DNA of 12,387 nt from Megasphaera sp. UBA1696 (GTDB lineage Bacteria > Bacillota > Negativicutes > Veillonellales > Megasphaeraceae), in the NCBI GenBank assembly GCA_002319965.1, contig DCJQ01000028.1:1830-14216 (forward strand), in the 5' to 3' direction. The notes under the pieces were generated by a model. It worked only from the letters and a program-made list of their open reading frames with translations, ran no database searches and had not been told where the DNA came from. The translations under genes and the position numbers were made by a program. Below, one piece after another: positions 6,869-12,387 of the stretch (within the stretch, counting starts at the first letter, position 1; each line of letters begins with the position of its first letter).

Positions 6869-6921
6869 GAAATTATAATCAGTATTTTTAGGCCTATCGA
6901 GCCGGGAGGAGTGACCTGTCT

Positions 6922-7443
6922 ATGGATTATAAGGGGAAAAAATGTCTCATTGCTTATTTTTCACATGCCGGTATGAATTATGTCAGCGGTAAGATTGTCA
7001 ATCTTAAGGTCGGCAATACGGAGCAGGCGGCTAAGATGATCGGCCGCATGACCGGCGGGGACCTCTTTCATATTCGGGCAGCAGCCGTCTATCCTCATGA
7101 GTATAAAGAAACGGTCTCCCTGGCTCGCCATGAATGGGAAAAAAGGCTTCGGCCGGCCCTGTCAAAGGATCTCGACGACATCAGCGGTTATGACCTCATT
7201 TTTCTCGGCTATCCCAATTGGTGCGGAACCATGCCTATGGCCATGTGGACCTTCTTAGAAAATCACGATTTTTCCGGCAAAACCATCTATCCTTTCTGCA
7301 CCCATGAAGGGAGCGGTATCGGCCGCAGCCTGGAAGACATCCATGAACTTTGCCCCAAGGCAAAGCTTGGAACACATCTCGTCATTTTGGGGTCGACCGT
7401 CCAAGACGCCGAAGACGATGTGCGCCGCTGGCTGAACGAATAA
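6922..7443 (+). CDS. Flavodoxin-like FMN protein (Flavodoxin_4 type)
   Basis: This 173-residue cytosolic flavoprotein has one flavodoxin fold and is likely an FMN-binding electron carrier or NAD(P)H-dependent quinone-type reductase. The first strand and phosphate loop read CLIAYFSHAG (8-17). About a dozen residues (18-30) then intervene before GNTEQAAKMI (31-40); this split phosphate-loop layout is characteristic of the Flavodoxin_4 group rather than classic flavodoxins. LIFLGYPNWCGTMP (92-105) is the second flavin loop, and TIYPFCTHEGSGIGRS (121-136) the third. Start ATG follows GGGAGGAG (6904-6911) at a 10-base spacing. The gene stands alone with a near-perfect promoter, diverges from dapL and ends at a two-way terminator. 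No redox partner is adjacent, so its physiological partner is unknown. Confidence 0.88.
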   Translation: MDYKGKKCLIAYFSHAGMNYVSGKIVNLKVGNTEQAAKMIGRMTGGDLFHIRAAAVYPHEYKETVSLARHEWEKRLRPALSKDLDDISGYDLIFLGYPNWCGTMPMAMWTFLENHDFSGKTIYPFCTHEGSGIGRSLEDIHELCPKAKLGTHLVILGSTVQDAEDDVRRWLNE

Positions 7444-7455
7444 ATTTTTGCATAT

Positions 7456-7490
7456 AAAAAGCACTGTTCCTCGGAACAGTGCTTCTTTTT
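7456..7490. terminator. Bidirectional terminator between flavodoxin gene and efflux operon
   Basis: GCACTGTTC (7461-7469) pairs with GAACAGTGC (7474-7482) around a CTCG loop. Five A (7456-7460) precede and a T-rich run (7483-7490) follows, so both convergent transcripts can end here. It begins 12 bases after the flavodoxin stop and directly follows the permease stop on the minus strand. Confidence 0.92.
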
Positions 7491-8706
7491 ATTCATAGCG
7501 CAAGGCTTCGATTGGATCGAGTTTGGCAGCTTTTCGTGCCGGATAGATGCCGAAGAAGAGGCCGATGCCGACGGAGAAGCTGAAGGAAATAATGATGGGA
7601 GCTGCCGTAATGACCGTCTCAAAGAGGCCGGACTCGGCAATGGCCAAGGCGATGCCAACGCCGCAGGCGACGCCCAAGAGCCCCCCTATGACGCCGATGA
7701 CGACGGACTCGATGAGAAACTGCATCATGATGTTCTGGAAGGTTGCCCCCAAGGCTTTGCGGATGCCGATTTCACGGGTTCGTTCGGTAACGGATACCAT
7801 CATGATATTCATGATGCCGATACCGCCGACGACGAGGGAGATGGCGGCGATGCTGCCTAAGAAGAGGGTCAGCATGGTCGTCGTCTGGGTCATCGTTTCC
7901 ATGAGGCTGGTCAGGTTGCGGACGTTGAAGTCATCTTCCTTGCCGTTGGTAATGTGATGACGCTGGCGCAGAAGGGCTTCGACTTCCGATTGGACCTGTT
8001 CAATCTTATCGGCACTGGATACCTGGATGTTGATGGACTTGATGTAGGTAATGCCCAGCAGTCGTTCTTGCGCCGTCGTCAAAGGTACGATGACCATGTC
8101 GTCCTGGTCCTGACCGACGGAAGACTGACCCTTGCTTTCGAGGACGCCGATGACTTTATACGGCTGGTTATTGATGCGGATCGTCTTGCCGACAGGATTG
8201 GTTTCATCAAAGAGGTTTGTGGCGACCGTCGTCCCGATGACGGCGACGCGGTTGCGGGAATTTAAATCGGATTGGGTGATGAAAGAACCTGATTGGACGG
8301 TGAGAGAGCGGATGTGCAGGTATTCCGGCGTAACGCCGTAGACGGACGTGTTCCAGTTCTGGTTGCCGTTGACGACTTGATACGAACTGTTGACCGTCGG
8401 CGATACATAATCGATGTTCTTGATCTGCTTCTTGATGGCTAAGGCGTCGTCGTATTTTAACTTTTTATTGGAACCGGCTGCCGAGCGGACGCCGCCGCTG
8501 TTGGCCGAGCCCGGCATGACGATGAGCATGTTGCTGCCCAAGCTGGCAATGGAGTTGGTAACGTTTTGGCGGACGCCCATGCCGATGGAAATCATGGCGA
8601 TGACGGCGCCGACGCCGATGATGATGCCCAGCATGGTCAGAATGGAGCGCAGCTTATTTGACAAGAGCGCCGTAATGGCGATCTGGACGCTTTCACTAAA
8701 TAACAT
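7489..8706 (-). CDS. ABC efflux permease, FtsX/MacB family
   Basis: This is a 405-residue inner-membrane permease with MacB topology. One membrane helix near the N-terminus (about 20-43) precedes a large extracytoplasmic domain (about 45-270). Three clustered helices follow (about 280-305, 332-358, 367-388). The N-terminal LTMLGIIIGVGAVIAM, the MMVSVTERTREIGIRKALGA coupling segment (302-321) and the ending YPARKAAKLDPIEALRYE are hallmarks of the family. I choose ATG 8706, nine bases after AAAGGGGG. The longer frame from 8730 has no SD and would overlap the ATPase gene more. With this start the gene overlaps the ATPase gene by 11 bases, implying coupled translation. It acts with the upstream ATPase and HlyD-type adaptor to export or extrude a substrate; macrolides, peptides or siderophores are known for relatives. 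The actual substrate is unknown. Confidence 0.93.
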   Translation of the reverse strand: MLFSESVQIAITALLSNKLRSILTMLGIIIGVGAVIAMISIGMGVRQNVTNSIASLGSNMLIVMPGSANSGGVRSAAGSNKKLKYDDALAIKKQIKNIDYVSPTVNSSYQVVNGNQNWNTSVYGVTPEYLHIRSLTVQSGSFITQSDLNSRNRVAVIGTTVATNLFDETNPVGKTIRINNQPYKVIGVLESKGQSSVGQDQDDMVIVPLTTAQERLLGITYIKSINIQVSSADKIEQVQSEVEALLRQRHHITNGKEDDFNVRNLTSLMETMTQTTTMLTLFLGSIAAISLVVGGIGIMNIMMVSVTERTREIGIRKALGATFQNIMMQFLIESVVIGVIGGLLGVACGVGIALAIAESGLFETVITAAPIIISFSFSVGIGLFFGIYPARKAAKLDPIEALRYE

Positions 8707-9400
8707 CCATGACGACCCCCTTTCCGGCATCTTTGGTTATCTTGCCGTCTGACAAGAGGAGCTGACGGGTCGCACAGGCGGCGATTTCCGGTTCGTGTGT
8801 GACTAAGATGATCGTCTTGTGGTCTTCGTGAAGTTCTTCAAAGAGGCGCATAATGTCTTTGGTCGACTTCGTATCGAGGTTGCCCGTCGGTTCGTCAGCC
8901 ATGATGATGTGCGGGTTGTTGACCAAGGCTCTGGCGATGGCAACGCGCTGGCGCTGGCCGCCGGAGAGTTCATTTGGCTTGTGGTGAGCCCACGTTTCAA
9001 GACCGACGGATTTCAGTTTATCCATGGCCCGTTCAGTCCGCTCTTTGCGGCCGACACCGGCATAGACCAGGGGCAGGGCGACGTTGTCGAGGGCCGTGAT
9101 TCGCGACAGGAGGTTGAAGTTTTGGAAGACGAAGCCGATGTGCTGGTTGCGGACGACGGCGAGTTCATCGTCATTGAGGTGGGCAACTTCCTTTCCTCCC
9201 AGCTGGTACGATCCGGCTGTCGGTCTGTCGAGGCAGCCGAGGATGTTCATCAGCGTCGACTTCCCCGAGCCGGAAGGCCCCATGAGGGCGGCAAATTCCC
9301 CTTCTTCAATGTTGAGGGTAATGCCGGCTAAGGCGGCGAAGTCTTCTCCGCCGATATGGTATATTTTTTGGATACCTTGGAGTTCAATGATGGGATTCAT
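8696..9400 (-). CDS. ABC transporter ATPase, MacB/LolD/YknY type
   Basis: This 234-residue cytosolic ATPase powers the permease encoded just downstream. Walker A is GPSGSGKST (41-49), the Q-loop FVFQNFNLL (90-98) and the signature LSGGQRQR (145-152). Walker B is IIMADEPTGNLD (165-176) with catalytic Glu170, and the H-loop is His202. The TGNLD and LSGGQRQRVAIARAL forms are typical of the MacB/LolD/FtsE group. I start at ATG 9400, eight bases after GGGAGG. A TTG three codons-equivalents earlier, at 9406, is in frame but sits too close to that site. The gene follows the adaptor gene by 14 bases and overlaps the permease gene, so the three form one operon. Unlike E. coli MacB, ATPase and permease are separate polypeptides, as in Bacillus YknYZ. 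Confidence 0.95.
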   Translation of the reverse strand: MNPIIELQGIQKIYHIGGEDFAALAGITLNIEEGEFAALMGPSGSGKSTLMNILGCLDRPTAGSYQLGGKEVAHLNDDELAVVRNQHIGFVFQNFNLLSRITALDNVALPLVYAGVGRKERTERAMDKLKSVGLETWAHHKPNELSGGQRQRVAIARALVNNPHIIMADEPTGNLDTKSTKDIMRLFEELHEDHKTIILVTHEPEIAACATRQLLLSDGKITKDAGKGVVMDVI

Positions 9401-9414
9401 AGCCAAGACCTCCC

Positions 9415-10551
9415 TTACATGGGCGGCGGCCCTTGACGGCTGCTGCTCTTCGAGGAAGATGAAGAAGACTTGCTGGCCGTATAGGAAATGGAAACCTTAT
9501 CGCCCTCGGTGAGCCCTGACAGGATTTCGACGTAGTCACTGCTGTAGATGCCGGTCTTGACCGGAACCTGTTCGGTCGTGCCGTCGTCCTTGACGCGAAG
9601 GACGTAAGAGCCGGAATCATTGGTCTTCAAGGCGGCGATGGGGACGACCAAGGCGTCTTGTTTTTCCGACGTCGTGATGTCGACGCGGGCCGTCATGCCC
9701 AGTTTTAAGACGTCATCAGGATCACTGACATCGAGGGTGACGTAATAGTAGATGACACTGGCCGAGGAGCTGGAGGAACTCGACGAGGAGGACGACGAGC
9801 TGTTCGTATCCCAGGTGTTGCTGGTATCGGTCTTAGAAATCTTCGAGACCCGGGCGGTAAAGGTGCGGTCCGTATAGGCGTCGACAGTAAAGGTTGCTTC
9901 CTGGCCGACTTGGACTTTTCCGATATCTGTTTCGTCGACTTGGGCTAAAATCTGTTTGCTTGACGTATCGGCAATGCGCATGATGACCGTCGGGTTGCTG
10001 TTGCCTTGAACGGCCATGGTGCCGACCGTTTTCGGTTCGCCGACGACGACGCCGTCCATGGGAGCGGTGATGACCGTTTCAGCTACGTCCGATTCAGCTT
10101 CCGACAAGGTACTGAGGGCCGTGTCGTAATTGAATTTGGCTGTGTCGAGGTCCTGTTTGGTCCCGGCGCCGAGCTCGTACAGTTTTTCGGCTCGTTCATA
10201 TTCTACCTTTGTGTTGGTGACCTTATACTGAGCTTGGTCGCGCTGGGCTTCGTAATCCTTGCCGTCTAAGATGGCAACGGTCTGTCCGGCTGTGACCGTA
10301 TCATTTTCTTTGACCAGGACCTGGCTGATACGGGCCGTAATCTTCGGCGATACTTCGACGGAATCGACAGGACTGATGGTCCCGGTGGCCGATACGGTCG
10401 ACTTCAAATCTTTGCGGACGGCCTCTGCCGTTTCAACGGTCGAGGCTTGTTTTGCCTGCTGCTGACCTTGGTAGTAGGTGTATCCGCCAAAGGCAAGGGC
10501 GGCAATGACGACAGCGGCAATGGCGATTTTCAGGCGCTTGTCTATTTTCAT
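9415..10551 (-). CDS. HlyD/MacA-family periplasmic adaptor of the efflux pump
   Basis: This 378-residue adaptor links the permease to the exterior, or in a two-membrane cell to an outer-membrane channel. It is anchored by one N-terminal helix (about 7-23) and has no lipobox cysteine. Half-lipoyl/barrel segments (about 50-98 and 157-185) flank an alpha-helical hairpin (about 100-155); the beta-barrel and membrane-proximal domains follow. Two serine-rich stretches stand out: a run of 13 serines (251-263) inside the barrel region and a Ser/Lys tail (360-371) before the end GPPPM. I start at ATG 10551, preceded by GGAG seven bases upstream and giving a clean signal anchor. The open frame extends to 10722, but the extra 57 residues are translated leader and include the promoter. 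No outer-membrane TolC-like gene lies in the operon. Confidence 0.93.
   Translation of the reverse strand: MKIDKRLKIAIAAVVIAALAFGGYTYYQGQQQAKQASTVETAEAVRKDLKSTVSATGTISPVDSVEVSPKITARISQVLVKENDTVTAGQTVAILDGKDYEAQRDQAQYKVTNTKVEYERAEKLYELGAGTKQDLDTAKFNYDTALSTLSEAESDVAETVITAPMDGVVVGEPKTVGTMAVQGNSNPTVIMRIADTSSKQILAQVDETDIGKVQVGQEATFTVDAYTDRTFTARVSKISKTDTSNTWDTNSSSSSSSSSSSSSASVIYYYVTLDVSDPDDVLKLGMTARVDITTSEKQDALVVPIAALKTNDSGSYVLRVKDDGTTEQVPVKTGIYSSDYVEILSGLTEGDKVSISYTASKSSSSSSKSSSRQGPPPM
9763..9801 (-). repeat. Run of 13 serine codons inside the adaptor gene
   Basis: Residues 251-263 are all serine, encoded by a mixture of AGC, AGT, TCC and TCG. The codon mixture shows that this is not a fresh single-codon microsatellite and that the serine content is kept at the protein level. 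It interrupts the barrel domain between two predicted strands and probably forms a flexible exposed loop. Confidence 0.9.
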
Positions 10552-10613
10552 GATATCACTCCAAACGTATAATTCTCGAAATTTGCTGCCAATAGTAATT
10601 GTTAGTTTATAAT

Positions 10614-10637
10614 CAGTACCAGTATAGCATGGTACTG
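10614..10637 (-). promoter_or_regulatory. Efflux operon -10 enclosed by an inverted-repeat operator
   Basis: The perfect repeat CAGTACC-N10-GGTACTG occupies 10614-10637. Read on the minus strand, its ten-base centre is ATGCTATACT, an extended -10 (TGC then TATACT, 10626-10621). The -35 is weak (TTATCC, 10649-10644, 17-base spacing). A dimeric repressor on the two arms would cover the -10 exactly. The leader from the predicted start to the adaptor ATG is about 60 bases. No regulator gene lies in the operon. Confidence 0.6.
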
Positions 10638-10726
10638 GTCGAAGGATAAAGAAAAAGCGCGCAGTTATCGTAAAGTGAGTTAAAACTGTGATAAATCTTC
10701 GCTTCTCCATAGGGTTTTTCAAAAGA

Positions 10727-10738
10727 ATATGGTATACT
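10727..10738 (+). promoter_or_regulatory. Extended -10 promoter of the CytX-like transporter gene
   Basis: ATATGGTATACT includes TGG followed by TATACT (10733-10738), an extended -10. The -35 region (around 10710-10715) is poor. The 12-base element is identical to that of the dehydrogenase gene (2351-2362). About 45 bases separate the predicted start from the transporter ATG. Confidence 0.55.
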
Positions 10739-10790
10739 GAGATAGGTTATTATTTATAACAGTATTTATGATAGAAAGGTTTGATACTAT

Positions 10791-11954
10791 ATGGTAAATG
10801 AACGAAAGACCTCAGCCTTTTCCAACGGCCTATTGTGGTTTGGCGCAGGGATTTCCATCGCTGAAATCTTGACCGGCATGCTCCTGGCCCCCTTAGGTTT
10901 TGTCCGGGCCTTGGAAGCGATTATCCTCGGTCATATCATCGGCGGCATCATCATGTACCTGGCCGGCCTCATCGGCGGCCGGACGGGAGGCAGTGCCATG
11001 GAAACGGTGCGCATCTCCTTTGGTACGCAGGGGGCAAAGCTCTTCGCCGGCTTGAACGTCATTCAGCTCGTCGGCTGGACAGCCGTCATGGTAGGCAGTG
11101 CGGCTTTGGCTGCTAACACCATCGCCGCCATCGGCATGTCCTGGTGGAGTGTCATTATCGGTGCTTTCATTGCTTTGTGGATTATCATGGGCCTCAAGAA
11201 TCTCAGCAAGGTCAATGTCGTCGTCATGGCAGCTTTGTTTATTTTGACGATTATGCTCAGTATGGTCGTTTTCCAAAATGGTACGCCAACCGTTCCGGCC
11301 GGTGAACTCACCTTCGGCGGCGCCGTCGAACTGGCTGTCGCCATGCCTTTGTCGTGGCTGCCGATTATTTCAGACTATACGAGAACGGCTAAGAAACCGG
11401 TCTTGGCAACCGCCGCCAGCTGCGGTGCTTACTTCGTGGCCAGCTCGTGGATGTTCATCATCGGCATGGGAGCGGCCCTCTTTACGGGGCAGGACGATAT
11501 TGCCGCCATCATGCTCCGGGCCGGGATGGGGATCGCCGGTATCCTCGTCGTCTTGCTGTCGACGGTTACGACGACCTTCCTCGATGCCTTTTCGGCCGGT
11601 GTCAGCTTCCAGAGTTTGGCTCCCAAGGCCTCTGATAAGATTATGGCTCTCGCCGCGACGGTTCTCGGTGTTGTCCTGGCTGTTTTTGCAGCTCCCGATC
11701 AGTTCCAAGACTTCCTCTATCTTATCGGTTCCGTCTTTGCACCGATGACGGCCATCCTCTTGGCAGATTTCTTTATTTTAAAGAGAGACCATACGGCAGA
11801 AAGCGTCAACTGGCTCAATATCGTTTTATGGGTCCTCGGCGTCATTTTGTACCGTTACTTACTCAGCGTCGATACGCCGGTCGGTATTACCGTTCCCGTC
11901 GTCGTCATCATCATGATTCTCAGCACGATCATCCATAAGATCATCAGAACGTGA
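10791..11954 (+). CDS. cytX: NCS1-family transporter, CytX-like (putative hydroxymethylpyrimidine permease)
   Basis: This 387-residue integral membrane protein has about twelve hydrophobic segments (for example 13-36, 41-62, 84-110, 118-134, 141-161, 283-300, 308-330, 342-356, 363-384) and is at the short end for NCS1 symporters. FSNGLLWFGAGISIAEILTG (10-29) and the GLNVIQLVGWTAVM segment (87-100) match the CytX branch as I remember it. CytX is linked by genome context to uptake of the thiamin precursor hydroxymethylpyrimidine. SDYTR (194-198) and ADFFILKR (325-332) are further NCS1-like signposts. Start ATG follows GAAAGG (10774-10779) by 11 bases. The gene diverges from the efflux operon and stands alone. 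It lacks the thiamin-pyrophosphate riboswitch often seen before cytX, and no thi gene is near, so the substrate could instead be another pyrimidine or cytosine-like compound. No terminator is seen after it. Confidence 0.85.
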   Translation: MVNERKTSAFSNGLLWFGAGISIAEILTGMLLAPLGFVRALEAIILGHIIGGIIMYLAGLIGGRTGGSAMETVRISFGTQGAKLFAGLNVIQLVGWTAVMVGSAALAANTIAAIGMSWWSVIIGAFIALWIIMGLKNLSKVNVVVMAALFILTIMLSMVVFQNGTPTVPAGELTFGGAVELAVAMPLSWLPIISDYTRTAKKPVLATAASCGAYFVASSWMFIIGMGAALFTGQDDIAAIMLRAGMGIAGILVVLLSTVTTTFLDAFSAGVSFQSLAPKASDKIMALAATVLGVVLAVFAAPDQFQDFLYLIGSVFAPMTAILLADFFILKRDHTAESVNWLNIVLWVLGVILYRYLLSVDTPVGITVPVVVIIMILSTIIHKIIRT

Positions 11955-11985
11955 CTATGAATCCTTTTAACGAATAGTTAGGTTG

Positions 11986-12007
11986 CCGAATTAAACTGGC
12001 GATTCGG
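11986..12007. promoter_or_regulatory. Inverted repeat CCGAAT-N10-ATTCGG just before the small-gene -35
   Basis: Perfect 6-bp arms with a ten-base spacer end immediately before TTGACG (12008-12013). There is no T-run, so it is not a terminator of the transporter gene. Its position suits a regulator of the small gene. The ten-base spacing equals that of the efflux-operon repeat, but the arm sequences differ. Confidence 0.35.
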
Positions 12008-12036
12008 TTGACGCAGGGGAGAGAAACGTGTAAACT
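12008..12036 (+). promoter_or_regulatory. Likely promoter of the orphan small gene
   Basis: TTGACG (12008-12013) is followed at 17 bases by TAAACT (12031-12036). A better -10 hexamer, TATAAT (12037-12042), lies one step further on, but 23 bases from that -35 and without another. Either may be used. The start would be near 12043-12049, giving a leader of about 45 bases. Confidence 0.5.
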
Positions 12037-12089
12037 TATAATCAACAACTGATAATTGTTATTGAAGTCTTTTGAAGGAGGCTTTCATT

Positions 12090-12293
12090 ATGAATAAAGG
12101 ATACACGTTCGACGATATGATTAACACCATGATGCCCTTGCCTTTCGATGGCTCTGCCAATGGTGAAGGTATTTACTGCCGCGGTCAGGCTCTCGTCGCT
12201 TCTATGAGCGAACAGAAACAGGCCGTCCGTCAGGAAAAAGATAAACACGGCTTTACCCTCAAGGGGATTTTCTCCCGTTACTGCATCGACTAA
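12090..12293 (+). CDS. Orphan small protein, 67 residues, function unknown
   Basis: I do not recognise this protein. It is supported as a gene by a full AAGGAGG (12075-12081) eight bases before ATG, a candidate promoter and a strong terminator 38 bases after the stop. It has no membrane helix or signal peptide. The first half is hydrophobic and neutral (FDDMINTMMPLPFDG, 7-21; GEGIYCRGQALVASM, 25-39). The second half is charged and likely helical (SEQKQAVRQEKDKHG, 40-54), ending in FTLKGIFSRYCID. Two cysteines (30 and 65) are not in a metal-binding CxxC pattern. An in-frame TTG at 12072 would place the ribosome site inside the gene, so it is rejected as the start. It could be a small regulatory or stress protein, but nothing in the sequence shows which. 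Confidence 0.75.
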   Translation: MNKGYTFDDMINTMMPLPFDGSANGEGIYCRGQALVASMSEQKQAVRQEKDKHGFTLKGIFSRYCID

Positions 12294-12331
12294 CATCTCT
12301 CCATAATCTCATAAAAAGGTTTGTGTGACTT

Positions 12332-12362
12332 AAAAGCAGCTCCGTTTAGGGGCTGCTTTTTT
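12332..12362 (+). terminator. Terminator of the orphan small gene
   Basis: A 12-bp stem (arms 12332-12343 and 12349-12360, one T-G wobble) with a GTTTA loop runs into TTTTTT (12357-12362). The remaining 25 bases to the window end show no feature. Confidence 0.93.
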
Positions 12363-12387
12363 CTGTTGGCGCCGAATAGGCATGATA

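Noticed and set aside
10552..10722. A 57-residue N-terminal extension of the HlyD-type adaptor.
   Set aside because: It would run through the promoter and operator, and the internal ATG at 10551 has its own SD and a clean membrane anchor directly after it.
12072..12089. Upstream in-frame TTG start for the small orphan gene.
   Set aside because: The AAGGAGG ribosome site would then be coding sequence, and no SD precedes the TTG.
1..12387. CRISPR array, insertion sequence, integrase, toxin-antitoxin pair or a multi-gene defence system.
   Set aside because: No repeated spacer pattern, transposase or nuclease motif, or fitting gene pair was seen. The lone XRE gene has no toxin neighbour. All large genes belong to known families.

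Overview
The window reads as ordinary chromosomal DNA from a Gram-positive-related anaerobe. The best guess is a Negativicute of the Megasphaera/Veillonellaceae type. This rests on the mix of an LL-diaminopimelate aminotransferase (DapL), a lone GlcD-type flavoprotein dehydrogenase, a CytX-type transporter and a Flavodoxin_4-type flavoprotein, together with consensus sigma-A-like promoters, strong Shine-Dalgarno sites and moderately GC-rich third codon positions. The taxon is an inference; no rRNA is present to settle it.

Layout. The left edge holds the 3' end of a tRNA gene (1-34) and its terminator. A promoter with an extended -10 then drives a two-domain ABC-F ATPase (287-2188). Next is a separately promoted FAD-linked 2-hydroxyacid (D-lactate/glycolate-type) dehydrogenase (2447-3856) with a strong terminator. 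The 3' arm of that terminator doubles as the -35 of a small XRE-type regulator gene (4006-4257). A two-way terminator separates the regulator from the convergent minus-strand pair dapL-ychF (6704 down to 4342). A 217-bp divergent region carries the dapL promoter and a near-perfect promoter for a flavodoxin-like gene (6922-7443). A second two-way terminator separates this from the minus-strand efflux operon hlyD/macA-like, ABC ATPase and FtsX/MacB-like permease (10551 down to 7489). The operon's -10 element lies exactly between the arms of an inverted repeat, a likely repressor site. Divergent from the operon is a CytX-like NCS1 transporter (10791-11954). The right end holds an orphan 67-residue protein gene (12090-12293) with its own strong ribosome binding site and terminator.

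How the genes work together. The three-gene efflux operon is a clear functional unit: adaptor, ATPase and permease. dapL and ychF are probably co-transcribed but functionally unrelated (lysine/peptidoglycan precursor synthesis and a ribosome-associated ATPase). The other genes look like single transcription units.

I see no transposase, integrase, CRISPR array, phage gene, toxin-antitoxin pair or recognisable new defence system. The items most worth a second look are regulatory: the operator around the efflux -10, a possible leaderless upstream ORF overlapping the ABC-F start, the promoter built into a terminator, and the orphan small protein. Several start codons are set downstream of the longest open frame on ribosome-binding-site evidence, and each entry says so.
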